Shown: positions 1 to 7,012 of the stretch, in pieces | Layout of the letters: each line of letters begins with the position of its first letter | How positions within the stretch are numbered: the stretch's first letter is position 1 | Assembly: GCA_013202635.1 (NCBI GenBank) | Contig: JABMRO010000111.1 | Coordinates: forward strand, 1-10,558 | Origin: Planctomycetota bacterium | GTDB lineage: Bacteria; Planctomycetota; Phycisphaerae; Sedimentisphaerales; Anaerobacaceae | Length of the DNA: 10,558 nucleotides | Direction: 5' to 3' | Translations under genes and position numbers: made by a program | Notes under the pieces: model-generated | Told to the model about the DNA's origin: nothing | The model's input: the letters and a program-made list of their open reading frames with translations, nothing else | The model's database searches: none

Positions 1-621
1 AAATGATTCGACGTCCCTTCCGAGTTCACGCTGGGAGGTGATTGAGTATCTCTGAGGGAAGATATATTCGATTGGGTCCTCGACGGACATAATCCGGCAG
101 GCACTTTTTTCGCTGATTCGGTGTATTATTGAAGCGATTGTTGTGGATTTTCCTGCGCCTGTGATACCGGTCATAAGAACAAGGCCGTGCCGCCGATTGA
201 TGATGTCTTTCCAGACGTCATTTGGAAAACCGATATCCTCAACCGGCGGTATGTCCAGCGACAAGGCCCGAATTGCCCCGGCCAGGCCGTCGTTCTCCCT
301 GAAGATGTTGATTCGAAACTGGAGTGAGCCGAGTCGATAAGAGCAGTCAATACTGTATCTTTCGCGGAGTTTGCGCAATTTTTCGTTACTTAAAAGCGGA
401 TAGAGAAGCTGCTTGGCCATCTTGGGCGTCACGTTTGGGCCCTTGAGTTTTACCAGGTCGCCGTCTATGCGATATGCAGGCGGAGCATCGACCTTGATAT
501 GCAAATCCGAGACCCGCATCGCACCGCGCTTTTCAAAGTATTTCAGCATATCGAGGATGCTCAGCTTGCCAAGCTCGGCAGTCTCGTACACTTTTGTTGA
601 AACAGAATATTCGTCGGCCAT
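1..621 (-). CDS. pilT: PilT-like type IV pilus retraction ATPase, N-terminal part (cut by window edge)
   Basis: Probable cytoplasmic hexameric ATPase of the PilT/GspE secretion superfamily, which powers pilus retraction in type IV pilus systems. The 207 visible residues are uninterrupted from the ATG at 621 to the window edge. An N-terminal PAS-like domain carries the family signature SDLHIKVDAPPAYRIDGDL at about residues 38-56. The ATPase core then starts with Walker A GITGAGKST (152-160) and the Asp box SVEDPIEY (179-186), and the visible part ends in a PilT-like SQRELGRD stretch (196-203). PilT proteins are usually about 350-370 residues, so roughly 150 C-terminal residues, including Walker B and the His box, lie outside. 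The start is supported by GGAG (629-632) 7 nt upstream. PilT is favoured over PilB because the N-terminal domain is short and runs directly into the core, but PilU or another retraction paralogue cannot be excluded. No other pilus gene is in view. Confidence 0.85.
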   Translation of the reverse strand, partial: MADEYSVSTKVYETAELGKLSILDMLKYFEKRGAMRVSDLHIKVDAPPAYRIDGDLVKLKGPNVTPKMAKQLLYPLLSNEKLRKLRERYSIDCSYRLGSLQFRINIFRENDGLAGAIRALSLDIPPVEDIGFPNDVWKDIINRRHGLVLMTGITGAGKSTTIASIIHRISEKSACRIMSVEDPIEYIFPQRYSITSQRELGRDVESF

Positions 622-720
622 TTTTTAACTCCAATGGTATTAGTCGTTTGTCGGACGTATTTTGTTAATACCAAAAATCGAAAAATTCCTCTTTGTACGA
701 ATCTGCAGAAGCCTGATAAT

Positions 721-749
721 AGTATATCATCCCAACAGCCTTTAAGCAA
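721..749 (-). promoter_or_regulatory. Possible sigma-70-like promoter for the pilT-like gene
   Basis: On the minus strand a good -10 box TATACT (721-726) follows a poor -35 TTGCTT (744-749) with a 17-bp spacer. It sits about 100 bp upstream of the pilT-like start, in the 247-bp gap after the sigma factor gene. Only three of six -35 bases match the consensus, so this is tentative. No clear terminator is seen between the two genes, so read-through is also possible. Confidence 0.35.
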
Positions 750-868
750 AAACCAAATTTTTTGTGCGAGATACCCCCCTTATCCGTTTTTGTGTAATCT
801 GTTTAATCACGAAGTACAGGAGCCTATAATTATTCCGACTTCATTTTACACAGAGGTGTTTTATTTCG

Positions 869-1435
869 TTACATTAAGCAGGCGAGAAGGCGGGCTTTGA
901 GGGATTTTTTTGCACGGTGGAATCGAACACGGGCCATCTGAGGCGTTGTGCGTGTCATCGACGCTATCCGGTCATACGGCAACTGCTCATAGTAACGAAG
1001 GCGAAGAACATCTTTGTGATGATGGCTGAGTTGTTCTAAAACCTCCGAGACCTGCTGGAGGCTCTCGGCGTGAATCTGGGCATCCAGGATACTGTCACTG
1101 CCCACTCGCGCATCGCTTGCATGATACTGAAGCAGTGAAGTCTTCCCGCTGGTCCGGAGCCGGCTCCGCCTGTGGTTGTCCTGAATTTTGCTCCAGGCGA
1201 TACGATACACCCATGGCCAGAACCTTCGAGACTCTCGCAGCGAAGCAACCTGCCGCACTACCGTAAGCAGCGTTTCCTGCAGCACATCCTCGGTAAGGTC
1301 GTGATTTAATGTGGTGCGAAAGACAAATGGATACAGCCGCTCCCGGACGACAACAGCTAATTGCCCCATGCTTTTGCGGCTGCCCGAGCGAGCTTGGCAG
1401 AGTAATTGCTGGATGTATTTATCATCATTATTCAT
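869..1435 (-). CDS. ECF-type RNA polymerase sigma factor (sigma-70 family)
   Basis: Group 4 (ECF) sigma factor of 188 residues that would redirect RNA polymerase to a dedicated promoter set. Region 2 is visible at about residues 40-90: the helix with LTEDVLQETLLTVVRQ (core binding, 47-62) and FWPWVYRIAWSKIQDNHRR (72-90), the region 2.3/2.4 promoter-melting and -10 recognition segment. After a linker, region 4 (about 126-184) ends in the helix-turn-helix LPYDRIASMTRTTPQMARV (152-170) followed by the usual basic helix RFHRAKKSLKAR. The start chosen is the ATG at 1435, because GAGGG lies 8-9 nt upstream. An in-frame ATG at 1450 would add five residues (MRAVL) but has no good ribosome binding site. 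No anti-sigma gene follows. The gene lies 74 bp after the zinc-ribbon membrane protein gene on the same strand, so it may be the last gene of that operon. The regulon is unknown. Confidence 0.9.
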   Translation of the reverse strand: MNNDDKYIQQLLCQARSGSRKSMGQLAVVVRERLYPFVFRTTLNHDLTEDVLQETLLTVVRQVASLRESRRFWPWVYRIAWSKIQDNHRRSRLRTSGKTSLLQYHASDARVGSDSILDAQIHAESLQQVSEVLEQLSHHHKDVLRLRYYEQLPYDRIASMTRTTPQMARVRFHRAKKSLKARLLACLM

Positions 1436-1509
1436 TAATACGGCCCTCATTTATAAATAGGCCGGTGGCTTGCCGGAAGTAACAGAAAATTTTCTATCGA
1501 AACAGGTTT

Positions 1510-3354
1510 TTACTCCGCCGCGGCATCCTCCGCACTCTCCACATCCGCTATTGAGCCTTCATCAGCCCTTTCTGCTTGTTCTTTTTGTTCTGTACCGTCG
1601 AGGACCCGCCAGGCCGGAGGCGTAAGCTCCGGAACGAGCCAGTCACTTTTGCAGCGATGGCACCTGTCCATATCCGGCCTCCTCATCTTGCCGCAGTTTT
1701 GACAGGTTACTAAAGTAATCTTCGGCCTCGTAAGTCTGTATGTAATATAGGCCGCCAAACCAAAGGCAAGCGTTCCAAGTATCCAGTAAAGTCTTGCATT
1801 TTCCGAAAGCCCGACAACAACCGCATTTTTACTTACCCGCGTTGCAAGCCATATCGCCAATATTATCGATGGCGATATCCACCACAATGCGGACATGAAT
1901 CCTTCAAAATTTCCACGAAAATCTCTGCCATGCATTGCTACGAATGAATTGGGCAGTAAAAACAATCCCCTGTGGCCGGCGGCGGCTTCAAAGGTGGACG
2001 CTGTGAAGTAAGAAGCAAGAGAAAGAATCGGTGGATGAAGGTTCTCCGCAAGATATTTGACAATGGTAAATGTGGATGCGAAGGGTGGCCTGAAGAACAC
2101 CGCCTTGCTGGAACGAGAAGATATGTTACGCGACCCCTCCCGTTTTGTAAAATTGCTGTCAGCACTTTTGATTTCTCTTCCTTTTTCATCGAAGACAGAC
2201 AGAGTCAACGCAGTTCCATTACGAGAAAGGCTCGCTGCGAACATTCCTAAATATTTCCTCTCAATTCTTGTGTTTGAAGGATCAATAGGTCCGGGCGGCT
2301 CCCCAAAAAATACTTTTTTAGATTCCGGGTCTTCTCCGAAGAAGTGAGTTGTCAAGGCAAGGGGCCAAACCTCATAGCCCAACAAATCCTGTGGCTTTGC
2401 CATGGGGCTTCTTGTGCCAAAGTAGGACTCCGGTCTCGGCAGCCGGCCAGCAAGCATGTTATGCCCATCGACTTGAACAAATTTAAGTGTTTCTTTGTCG
2501 AGTTGGTAAATCCTGCCTGATTTGTCAAGGACCAGCAAATACGGGCCTGCATTATGCCTGAAAGCTGTCGGTATGACTGGTTTGGGAGCGGGTACGGGAA
2601 ATCGATTATCTGTTTTGTTTGGATCCTCGTCGGGGTCCTTAATTTTGGGAGGTGTCCATTGGAAGTAATGCAAAAAAGGATAGTTTTTACACAATAGGCC
2701 TATCTGGATTGGTTTTGGAGGATCGCCTTTTTTAAGTTCAGGGCCTTTGGTTACTGTTCCTTTATTGGAATCAATTTTGAAAAAGCGTCGCAGTTCCTTG
2801 CCATATAATATTAGCTCACGCGATTCTCTCTGTGTCATACAAGTCCAGCCGCGGTCTATAATAGGGTCAATAAATCGACCGAGAGTTTTATCCGGGTTTT
2901 CTGAAACTCCTTCCGGCCCGATATAGATTTGTACCCTCTTGCTCGTTGTCCTTTTGTCAGGCATTACTTGCATGTCAAAATAGTGGTGAACGATTAGGCC
3001 TGACTTTTTATCAAAATACATACAATCTTCGTCAGATCCAAAGAAATAAACGTTTGAGAGGCGCCCTCCCGGTAACCTCGCTTGAAAATAGTCGAAAATT
3101 CCAAGCGATTTCGGGGATGCGAAACGCATATGTGCGGACGCTTTGGAGTGAATAGCAACGTTCGGGTCATTTTCATACTCGTCCGGCACCAGGCCGGATG
3201 GGCTTATAGAAACACTTTTGACCTCGCGAAGCATCCCTTCAAGGAGGGACGCCTCACAGGTAATCCGAATATAGAACAGCGGCAGGCTCAGTAATACCAG
3301 GACAATAAAGCCCGTGGCAAAAACTTTGACAGGATTATTGATTAGATGCTTCAT
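1510..3354 (-). CDS. Large membrane protein of unknown function with C-terminal zinc ribbon, ABC-cassette associated
   Basis: I do not recognise this 614-residue protein. An N-terminal hydrophobic segment (about 11-29) follows a short basic N-terminus. Next comes a soluble region of about 450 residues rich in beta-strand-like sequence, including a short propeller-like piece (PYLLVLDKSGRIYQLDKETL, 271-290) and a Pro/Asp/Lys-rich stretch (232-262). Two further helices lie at about 486-505 and 522-540. A zinc ribbon follows directly, CQNC at 551-554 and CHRC at 565-568 (CxxC-x10-CxxC), and then an acidic Glu/Ala-rich tail. The start ATG has AGGA 8 nt upstream and sits 10 bp after the permease stop, so it is translated with the ABC transporter. 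It may be an extracytoplasmic sensor or partner subunit of that transporter; this is inferred from context only. With three helices and the N-terminus inside, the zinc ribbon would be placed outside the membrane, which is unusual and suggests a missed membrane segment (430-455 is a candidate). Confidence 0.8.
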   Translation of the reverse strand: MKHLINNPVKVFATGFIVLVLLSLPLFYIRITCEASLLEGMLREVKSVSISPSGLVPDEYENDPNVAIHSKASAHMRFASPKSLGIFDYFQARLPGGRLSNVYFFGSDEDCMYFDKKSGLIVHHYFDMQVMPDKRTTSKRVQIYIGPEGVSENPDKTLGRFIDPIIDRGWTCMTQRESRELILYGKELRRFFKIDSNKGTVTKGPELKKGDPPKPIQIGLLCKNYPFLHYFQWTPPKIKDPDEDPNKTDNRFPVPAPKPVIPTAFRHNAGPYLLVLDKSGRIYQLDKETLKFVQVDGHNMLAGRLPRPESYFGTRSPMAKPQDLLGYEVWPLALTTHFFGEDPESKKVFFGEPPGPIDPSNTRIERKYLGMFAASLSRNGTALTLSVFDEKGREIKSADSNFTKREGSRNISSRSSKAVFFRPPFASTFTIVKYLAENLHPPILSLASYFTASTFEAAAGHRGLFLLPNSFVAMHGRDFRGNFEGFMSALWWISPSIILAIWLATRVSKNAVVVGLSENARLYWILGTLAFGLAAYITYRLTRPKITLVTCQNCGKMRRPDMDRCHRCKSDWLVPELTPPAWRVLDGTEQKEQAERADEGSIADVESAEDAAAE

Positions 3355-3364
3355 AGTTATGTTC

Positions 3365-4021
3365 CTAAAGTGATGTTGTCATAAAAGTATGCCGGATGCG
3401 TATTAGAGAAGCGATAATAAACAGCACAAGTATCACCACGACATGCACGCCAAACCCCTTGACAAAAATCAGTGGGACAAAGATACATGTTAAGGCCATT
3501 CCCCCTAACGTAGGGGCAATCTTGCTTGAGGCCCAGCCTGTTTGTAAGCCGATGCAATAGCAGGCAAATGCCATTAAAAATACTGCAACGAATATTTCAA
3601 AAACCATACCTGGATAAATCAGGACAGGTGGAACGTAAAGACGCAATAAAGTCACGGCCGTGACAGCCAGGGGAACAAGTAAAGTCAGAATTACCAGAAT
3701 CCCAGTAATAATCCTTGCAACCAATATCCGGCTTCTGCTGACCGCTAATGTCGATAAAAATGCGGAGATTTTTCTGGTCCTGTCTAAATACATCTGGGAA
3801 GCGCCCAAACCACAAAAGCCAATGATGGTAATAGCAATAGTCGGCACTCCAACACCTATCGAAAACACCTGTGAATCTCCGGGATTGTAGCCGCTTCTTT
3901 GAGAAGATTCGAACTGGCTGATAACAGAAATCGAGATGATGATAAAGATTGCCGATAAAACAGCCGCTCCTATGAAATACACGACGTGGTCCCGAATTTC
4001 TCTTTTTATAAGTGTAAACAT
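3365..4021 (-). CDS. ABC-2 type transporter permease subunit
   Basis: Integral membrane subunit of an ABC-2 type transporter, 218 residues, half the size of a typical exporter permease with a large extracellular domain. Six hydrophobic helices are visible at about 12-35, 53-75, 98-124, 138-160, 170-187 and 190-207. The short N-terminal MFTLIKREIRDH resembles the cytoplasmic elbow helix that opens many ABC-2 permeases. The start is the ATG at 4021, because AGGAG (4030-4034) lies 8 nt upstream. A TTG two codons earlier (4027) would leave only 2 nt of spacing and is rejected. The gene begins 17 bp after the ATPase stop and ends 10 bp before the zinc-ribbon membrane protein. It would dimerise and pair with that ATPase. 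The direction of transport and substrate cannot be read from the sequence; relatives in YtrA-regulated operons are linked to antibiotic or cell-envelope stress. Confidence 0.85.
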   Translation of the reverse strand: MFTLIKREIRDHVVYFIGAAVLSAIFIIISISVISQFESSQRSGYNPGDSQVFSIGVGVPTIAITIIGFCGLGASQMYLDRTRKISAFLSTLAVSRSRILVARIITGILVILTLLVPLAVTAVTLLRLYVPPVLIYPGMVFEIFVAVFLMAFACYCIGLQTGWASSKIAPTLGGMALTCIFVPLIFVKGFGVHVVVILVLFIIASLIRIRHTFMTTSL

Positions 4022-4038
4022 TTTCAAATCTCCTGCTA

Positions 4039-4941
4039 TCAGCTTTCAATAGGCTCCGGACTGGGCTTAGTGCATTCTATGAATATGTCCTCAAGGCTCA
4101 TCGGAATCTCCGTGCAGCTCGATGGTTTGAAAGAATCCAGAACGGTCTGCTTCTGCCCGTTCCAGTTCGCAACTGTAATTACCCTTTCACGGCCGTCGAT
4201 TTGTTGATTTACAATCTCCTTCAGATAGAGATTTTGCGGTGCGGATTCCGGAAAGATTACGCGCAATTTTTTCACCCGCTCTTTAAGCTCTTCCAAAGGA
4301 CAATCCACAACGAGCTTTCCGGCGGCAAATATCCCTATCCTATCGGCGATTCTCTCGACATCACTGAGGATATGAGAGCTGAATAAAATCGTTCGTCCCT
4401 GCCGCTGAATAAGGTCGATGGCAAGCTCGAGGAACTGCCGCCGGGCGATGGTATCGAGCCCTAATGTCGGGTCGTCGAAGATAAGAAGCTCCGGGTCTAT
4501 CGCCAAAGCAAGGGCAAGGTTCAGTTGTGCCCGCATACCGATGGAAAGCTCTTTTACCCTGCGGTCGGTGGGCAGGCGGAATTTTTCTATCAGATGCTCA
4601 AAAAACTTATCATTCCAGCTCATCGAAAGGTCTTTGCAGAGCTTTATAAGCCTGCCGACTCTATAATTCTGGATAAGGTTGTGCCCTTCGGCTACGTATC
4701 CGATTCGGCTGTGGAGCTTCGCGGAAAGCTCGCTCGATTCGGTGTCCAGCAGAAAAGTCTGTCCACGCGTCGGCGGCTCCAGTCCCAGAAGAATCCTGAT
4801 AATTGTTGTTTTGCCGGCGCCGTTTCGCCCCAGCAGGCCGTAAATACAGCCTTGCGGTACTTTTAGATTGATGCCGTCCAGGACGCACCGGCCGTCGAAG
4901 TATTTGACAAGATTTTCAACTCTGATAACGTTCTGAACCAT
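4039..4941 (-). CDS. ABC transporter ATP-binding protein
   Basis: Cytoplasmic ATPase of an ABC-2 type exporter, 300 residues, resembling the CcmA/YtrB-like drug-export branch. Motifs in order are Walker A GRNGAGKT (38-45), a Q-loop region GYVAEGHNL in which the usual Gln is Glu85, signature LSIGM (132-136), Walker B LLIFDDP (152-158), D-loop TLGLD (159-163) and switch histidine SSHIL (His190). The catalytic Walker B glutamate position holds Asp157 (DDPT instead of DEPT). This is seen in some ABC-2 subfamilies and may slow hydrolysis. The C-terminal 90 residues (211-300) form an accessory domain like those in related exporters. The gene starts 4 bp after the GntR stop with AAGGAG 7 nt before the ATG, inside the end of the GntR gene, so the two are probably translationally coupled. 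Confidence 0.93.
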   Translation of the reverse strand: MVQNVIRVENLVKYFDGRCVLDGINLKVPQGCIYGLLGRNGAGKTTIIRILLGLEPPTRGQTFLLDTESSELSAKLHSRIGYVAEGHNLIQNYRVGRLIKLCKDLSMSWNDKFFEHLIEKFRLPTDRRVKELSIGMRAQLNLALALAIDPELLIFDDPTLGLDTIARRQFLELAIDLIQRQGRTILFSSHILSDVERIADRIGIFAAGKLVVDCPLEELKERVKKLRVIFPESAPQNLYLKEIVNQQIDGRERVITVANWNGQKQTVLDSFKPSSCTEIPMSLEDIFIECTKPSPEPIES

Positions 4942-4945
4942 TCGG

Positions 4946-5341
4946 TCACTCCTTCCCGGAAGGCAAATTGAATTTGGCTACTGCGCTATTGAACCACTCC
5001 AACAGCGTTTGACTTTCAATCTGCATGTGAAAGGCATCTACTGCTATCCGCTCAAGTTCCTCAGAAATGAGTTTTTTTCTGACTGACCTGCTCAAATTAC
5101 TGTCAAGATTAGCCACAAAAGCACCCGCGCCGGCCTTGGTAACAATAATGCCCTGCTGCTCCAATTGCCGATAGGCCTTGGCTATCGTGTTGGGGTTTAT
5201 GGCGATTTGTCCGGCCAATTGCCTCACGGTGGGCAGCTTTTCATTTTTAATAATCCTGCCTAAGGCAATGTCTCGCTTGACCTGGTCTATTATCTGCTGG
5301 TAAACGGGCCTGTCTGATGCGTTGTTTATACGAATCTGCAT
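4946..5341 (-). CDS. GntR family (YtrA subfamily) transcriptional regulator
   Basis: DNA-binding repressor of 131 residues, the size typical of the YtrA subfamily, which has a winged helix and only a short C-terminal dimerisation tail instead of a full effector domain. The winged helix-turn-helix covers about residues 10-75. The N-terminal helix is RPVYQQIIDQVKRDIALGRI (11-30), the recognition region is LPTVRQLAGQIAINPNTIAK (36-55), and the wing is near GIIVTKAGAGAFVA (64-77). The start has AAGGG 7 nt upstream. It is the first gene of the GntR/ATPase/permease cassette, an arrangement known for YtrA-type regulators that repress their own transporter operon. A promoter and an overlapping dyad directly upstream fit autoregulation. 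How the signal reaches the regulator is not evident. Confidence 0.93.
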   Translation of the reverse strand: MQIRINNASDRPVYQQIIDQVKRDIALGRIIKNEKLPTVRQLAGQIAINPNTIAKAYRQLEQQGIIVTKAGAGAFVANLDSNLSRSVRKKLISEELERIAVDAFHMQIESQTLLEWFNSAVAKFNLPSGKE

Positions 5342-5358
5342 AAATCAACCCTTAACAC

Positions 5359-5381
5359 TTGTACTATATCAACTATTACAA
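5359..5381. promoter_or_regulatory. Dyad, likely operator of the GntR regulator
   Basis: A 23-bp imperfect palindrome centred at 5370 has arms TTGTAnTA and TAnTACAA, with seven of eight arm positions symmetric. It covers the predicted transcription start of the GntR operon (about 5374) and touches the -10 box. A bound repressor there would block initiation. The position and the regulator class support an autoregulatory operator; binding itself is inferred. Confidence 0.55.
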
Positions 5382-5408
5382 ATATAACACAAATTTATCT
5401 TTTGTCAA
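5381..5408 (-). promoter_or_regulatory. Sigma-70-like promoter of the GntR/ABC operon
   Basis: On the minus strand a perfect -35 TTGACA (5403-5408) and a -10 TATATT (5381-5386) are separated by 16 bp. The predicted start near 5374 gives a leader of about 33 nt before the GntR ATG at 5341. It is one of the two best promoter matches in the window. Confidence 0.75.
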
Positions 5409-5490
5409 GCGTGGCGAAGAGAAAAATAAAAAAATTACAAAAAATTTGAGCACGAGAAAATCCCGCCTATTGAGTTGTTACACAGTAGCA

Positions 5491-5565
5491 GGAAGGCATT
5501 TCAAAAAAGGTATGCCTTATCGCGAAGTGATTGGAATATACTTGGGAAGCTTTAGTCTTCCTAAG
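5491..5565 (-). terminator. Two hairpins after the DUF1573 gene, possible weak terminator
   Basis: Just beyond the DUF1573 stop lie two inverted repeats. The first has arms 5557-5565 and 5541-5549 (9 bp, one mismatch, 7-nt loop) and starts 7 nt after the stop. The second has arms 5512-5518 and 5493-5499 (AAGGCAT/ATGCCTT, perfect 7 bp, 12-nt A/T-rich loop). Neither is followed by a clear T tract on the minus strand, so intrinsic termination is uncertain. The GntR promoter lies downstream and would restart transcription in any case. Confidence 0.35.
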
Positions 5566-5572
5566 CATCAGG

Positions 5573-6760
5573 TCAGAATATTTTTGGACCGCAAGTTTTG
5601 CAATCCTTTGCGCTTTTTGTGGTCTTTTTTGTAATGGGCACCCGAGATACGGTGGTTGGCCTCGGATAAAATCCGCTGCAGGGAATTTCCAGATTCCCGC
5701 CGCCTTTTATCTTCACAACTACTGTATCCGTGAAAATGCTCGCCCGCCCTCTTTGAGCCGGGGGCGTTATACTCAGCTCAAGCTCATAACCATCGACAAG
5801 CTTTTGTTTGTTCAAAACCCTTACGGTACCTTTTTTTGAGTACACCGGTTCAAGCTCAAAATAATCCTTATAGTTGTTTTGTATCCGAACCTTCTTTGTT
5901 ACCGAAGTTTTCGCCCTCACGTCGCGAACGACAATCGGGCGCGGTGATATATTGAATCTTGGCAGTGCATTAACGCTGATAGTAACAGTCTTGCATTCAG
6001 GATGGGTCAGTCCAATCTCGATACGCCCATTCAAAGTTTGTTCCAGTTTGGCCATATCGACCCTTGGCTGAAGAACAAAGCTCGTCGCTCTCACTGAAGG
6101 ATTATAGTCGGCGGTTATAAAATTAGCGGTCGATTTGAAATCGCGTATTGAAAAAGGCTGATTGTCAAGGCTGGTAAGGGTTATCTGAGGACAGCCGGCG
6201 TTTTGATGCTTAAGTGAAAGACCCAGCGCTTTCGGTTCGAAATTAACCTTTGCCGCAATTCTGGCCTCTATGGTCAGGGCAATCTTCGGATTTCGCCTGT
6301 CGTTGCTGTGCACAAACAACTGTTTCTTTGCGCCGCCGTATGGTGGCTCAGCATAATATCTCACTCTCAACGTGCCGCTTTCGCCCGGTGTATATTCAGT
6401 TTTGTCCAATGAAAATGGTGTACAACCACAGACCTTGCTGACCTCGCCTATTTTTAGAACGCCATTTCCGGTGTTGGTAAATCTGAACTCGCAAAGATGG
6501 TTTGTTCCCGGACCCACATCGCCGAAATTGTGAGTTACTTTTTCAAATGCAATTCTCGGTGCCGCTGTGACCGACGGTGCCGCTGCTATAGTGCGTTGTG
6601 GCGCCTGTTGATTTATTGCCGCCCAGGTCTGCTGTTTGAACCAGTCGGGATTGAGACTTCTCGGCGCCATAGCCTCTTCTTCACAGCCGGCCTGTAAAAA
6701 TAAAACACAACCCGTCACAAGAATAATAAGAACAGTTAAAGTCAACCGGTTCGGCTTCAT
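5573..6760 (-). CDS. DUF1573 domain lipoprotein
   Basis: Probable surface or periplasmic lipoprotein of 395 residues. The signal peptide is basic at the start, hydrophobic at about 6-22, and ends in lipobox LQAGC with lipidation expected at Cys26 (an alternative LVTGC at Cys18 is less likely). The DUF1573 domain, an immunoglobulin-like ASH-type fold, runs from about 68 to 170 with hallmark strands FEKVTHNFGDVGPG, CEFRFTNTGNG and the motif KVCGCTP, then FVHSNDRRNPKI. Two further beta-rich segments (about 170-265 and 270-370) look like degenerate copies. The C-terminus ends in a second cysteine pair, CKTCG. DUF1573 proteins are abundant in planctomycetes and Bacteroidetes and their function is unknown. 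The start has GGAG 9 nt upstream. The gene is transcribed alone from a strong promoter and is divergent from the TPR lipoprotein. Confidence 0.88.
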   Translation of the reverse strand: MKPNRLTLTVLIILVTGCVLFLQAGCEEEAMAPRSLNPDWFKQQTWAAINQQAPQRTIAAAPSVTAAPRIAFEKVTHNFGDVGPGTNHLCEFRFTNTGNGVLKIGEVSKVCGCTPFSLDKTEYTPGESGTLRVRYYAEPPYGGAKKQLFVHSNDRRNPKIALTIEARIAAKVNFEPKALGLSLKHQNAGCPQITLTSLDNQPFSIRDFKSTANFITADYNPSVRATSFVLQPRVDMAKLEQTLNGRIEIGLTHPECKTVTISVNALPRFNISPRPIVVRDVRAKTSVTKKVRIQNNYKDYFELEPVYSKKGTVRVLNKQKLVDGYELELSITPPAQRGRASIFTDTVVVKIKGGGNLEIPCSGFYPRPTTVSRVPITKKTTKSAKDCKTCGPKIF

Positions 6761-6903
6761 CTTCCTTTTCTCCAGGTCACATTATGACGGGACTCTCAGC
6801 TAATTGGCGAGAAGTTTCAACTTAAGCGGAAAGAACACCTCTGACAATATGGTTGTTCAGATGACCTCCTCACTGGCCCCATCGGGATTTTATTAATTAT
6901 ATT

Positions 6904-6932
6904 ATTATACCCAAATCGGCCCCAAAAGTCAA
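6904..6932 (-). promoter_or_regulatory. Strong sigma-70-like promoter of the DUF1573 gene
   Basis: On the minus strand -35 TTGACT (6927-6932) and consensus -10 TATAAT (6904-6909) are separated by exactly 17 bp. The predicted start near 6897 leaves a leader of about 137 nt before the ATG at 6760. The leader can form at least one hairpin, GAAC-A-ACC pairing with GGT-GTTC, and contains an unused GAGGAGG with no good ATG after it. Confidence 0.75.
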
Positions 6933-6979
6933 ACCTTTTCACGGTCTTTTGCAGCTTTTTTCAGTGCTCAAATCGGCCC
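6912..6979. repeat. 11-bp direct repeat CAAATCGGCCC (two copies)
   Basis: Exact copies lie at 6912-6922 and 6969-6979, 57 bp apart in the same orientation. The first copy falls inside the spacer between the -35 and -10 boxes of the DUF1573 promoter; the second lies upstream of that promoter. Two copies so close together in a short non-coding stretch are unlikely by chance, so they may be binding sites for a regulator. Confidence 0.5.
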
Positions 6980-7012
6980 TTTTTTCCGCTTACGGCCTAT
7001 AATAACTGCCCC

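Noticed and set aside
1484..1495. Perfect 12-bp palindrome AGAAAATTTTCT between the membrane protein and sigma factor genes
   Set aside because: Palindromes of this length are expected a few times by chance in 10 kb, and it is A/T-only apart from its ends; no promoter alignment supports it.
5359..5634. A 91-codon plus-strand open frame between GntR and DUF1573 genes
   Set aside because: It runs over the GntR promoter, operator and two hairpins, is rich in Lys/Asn from A/T-rich non-coding DNA, and has no family match.
6761..6800. CTGAGA and TGACCTGGAG in the DUF1573 leader, reminiscent of a TPP riboswitch
   Set aside because: The core ACCTGATCTGGATAAT and the CCAGCG segment are absent, as is the pairing 5' part, so the fold cannot form.
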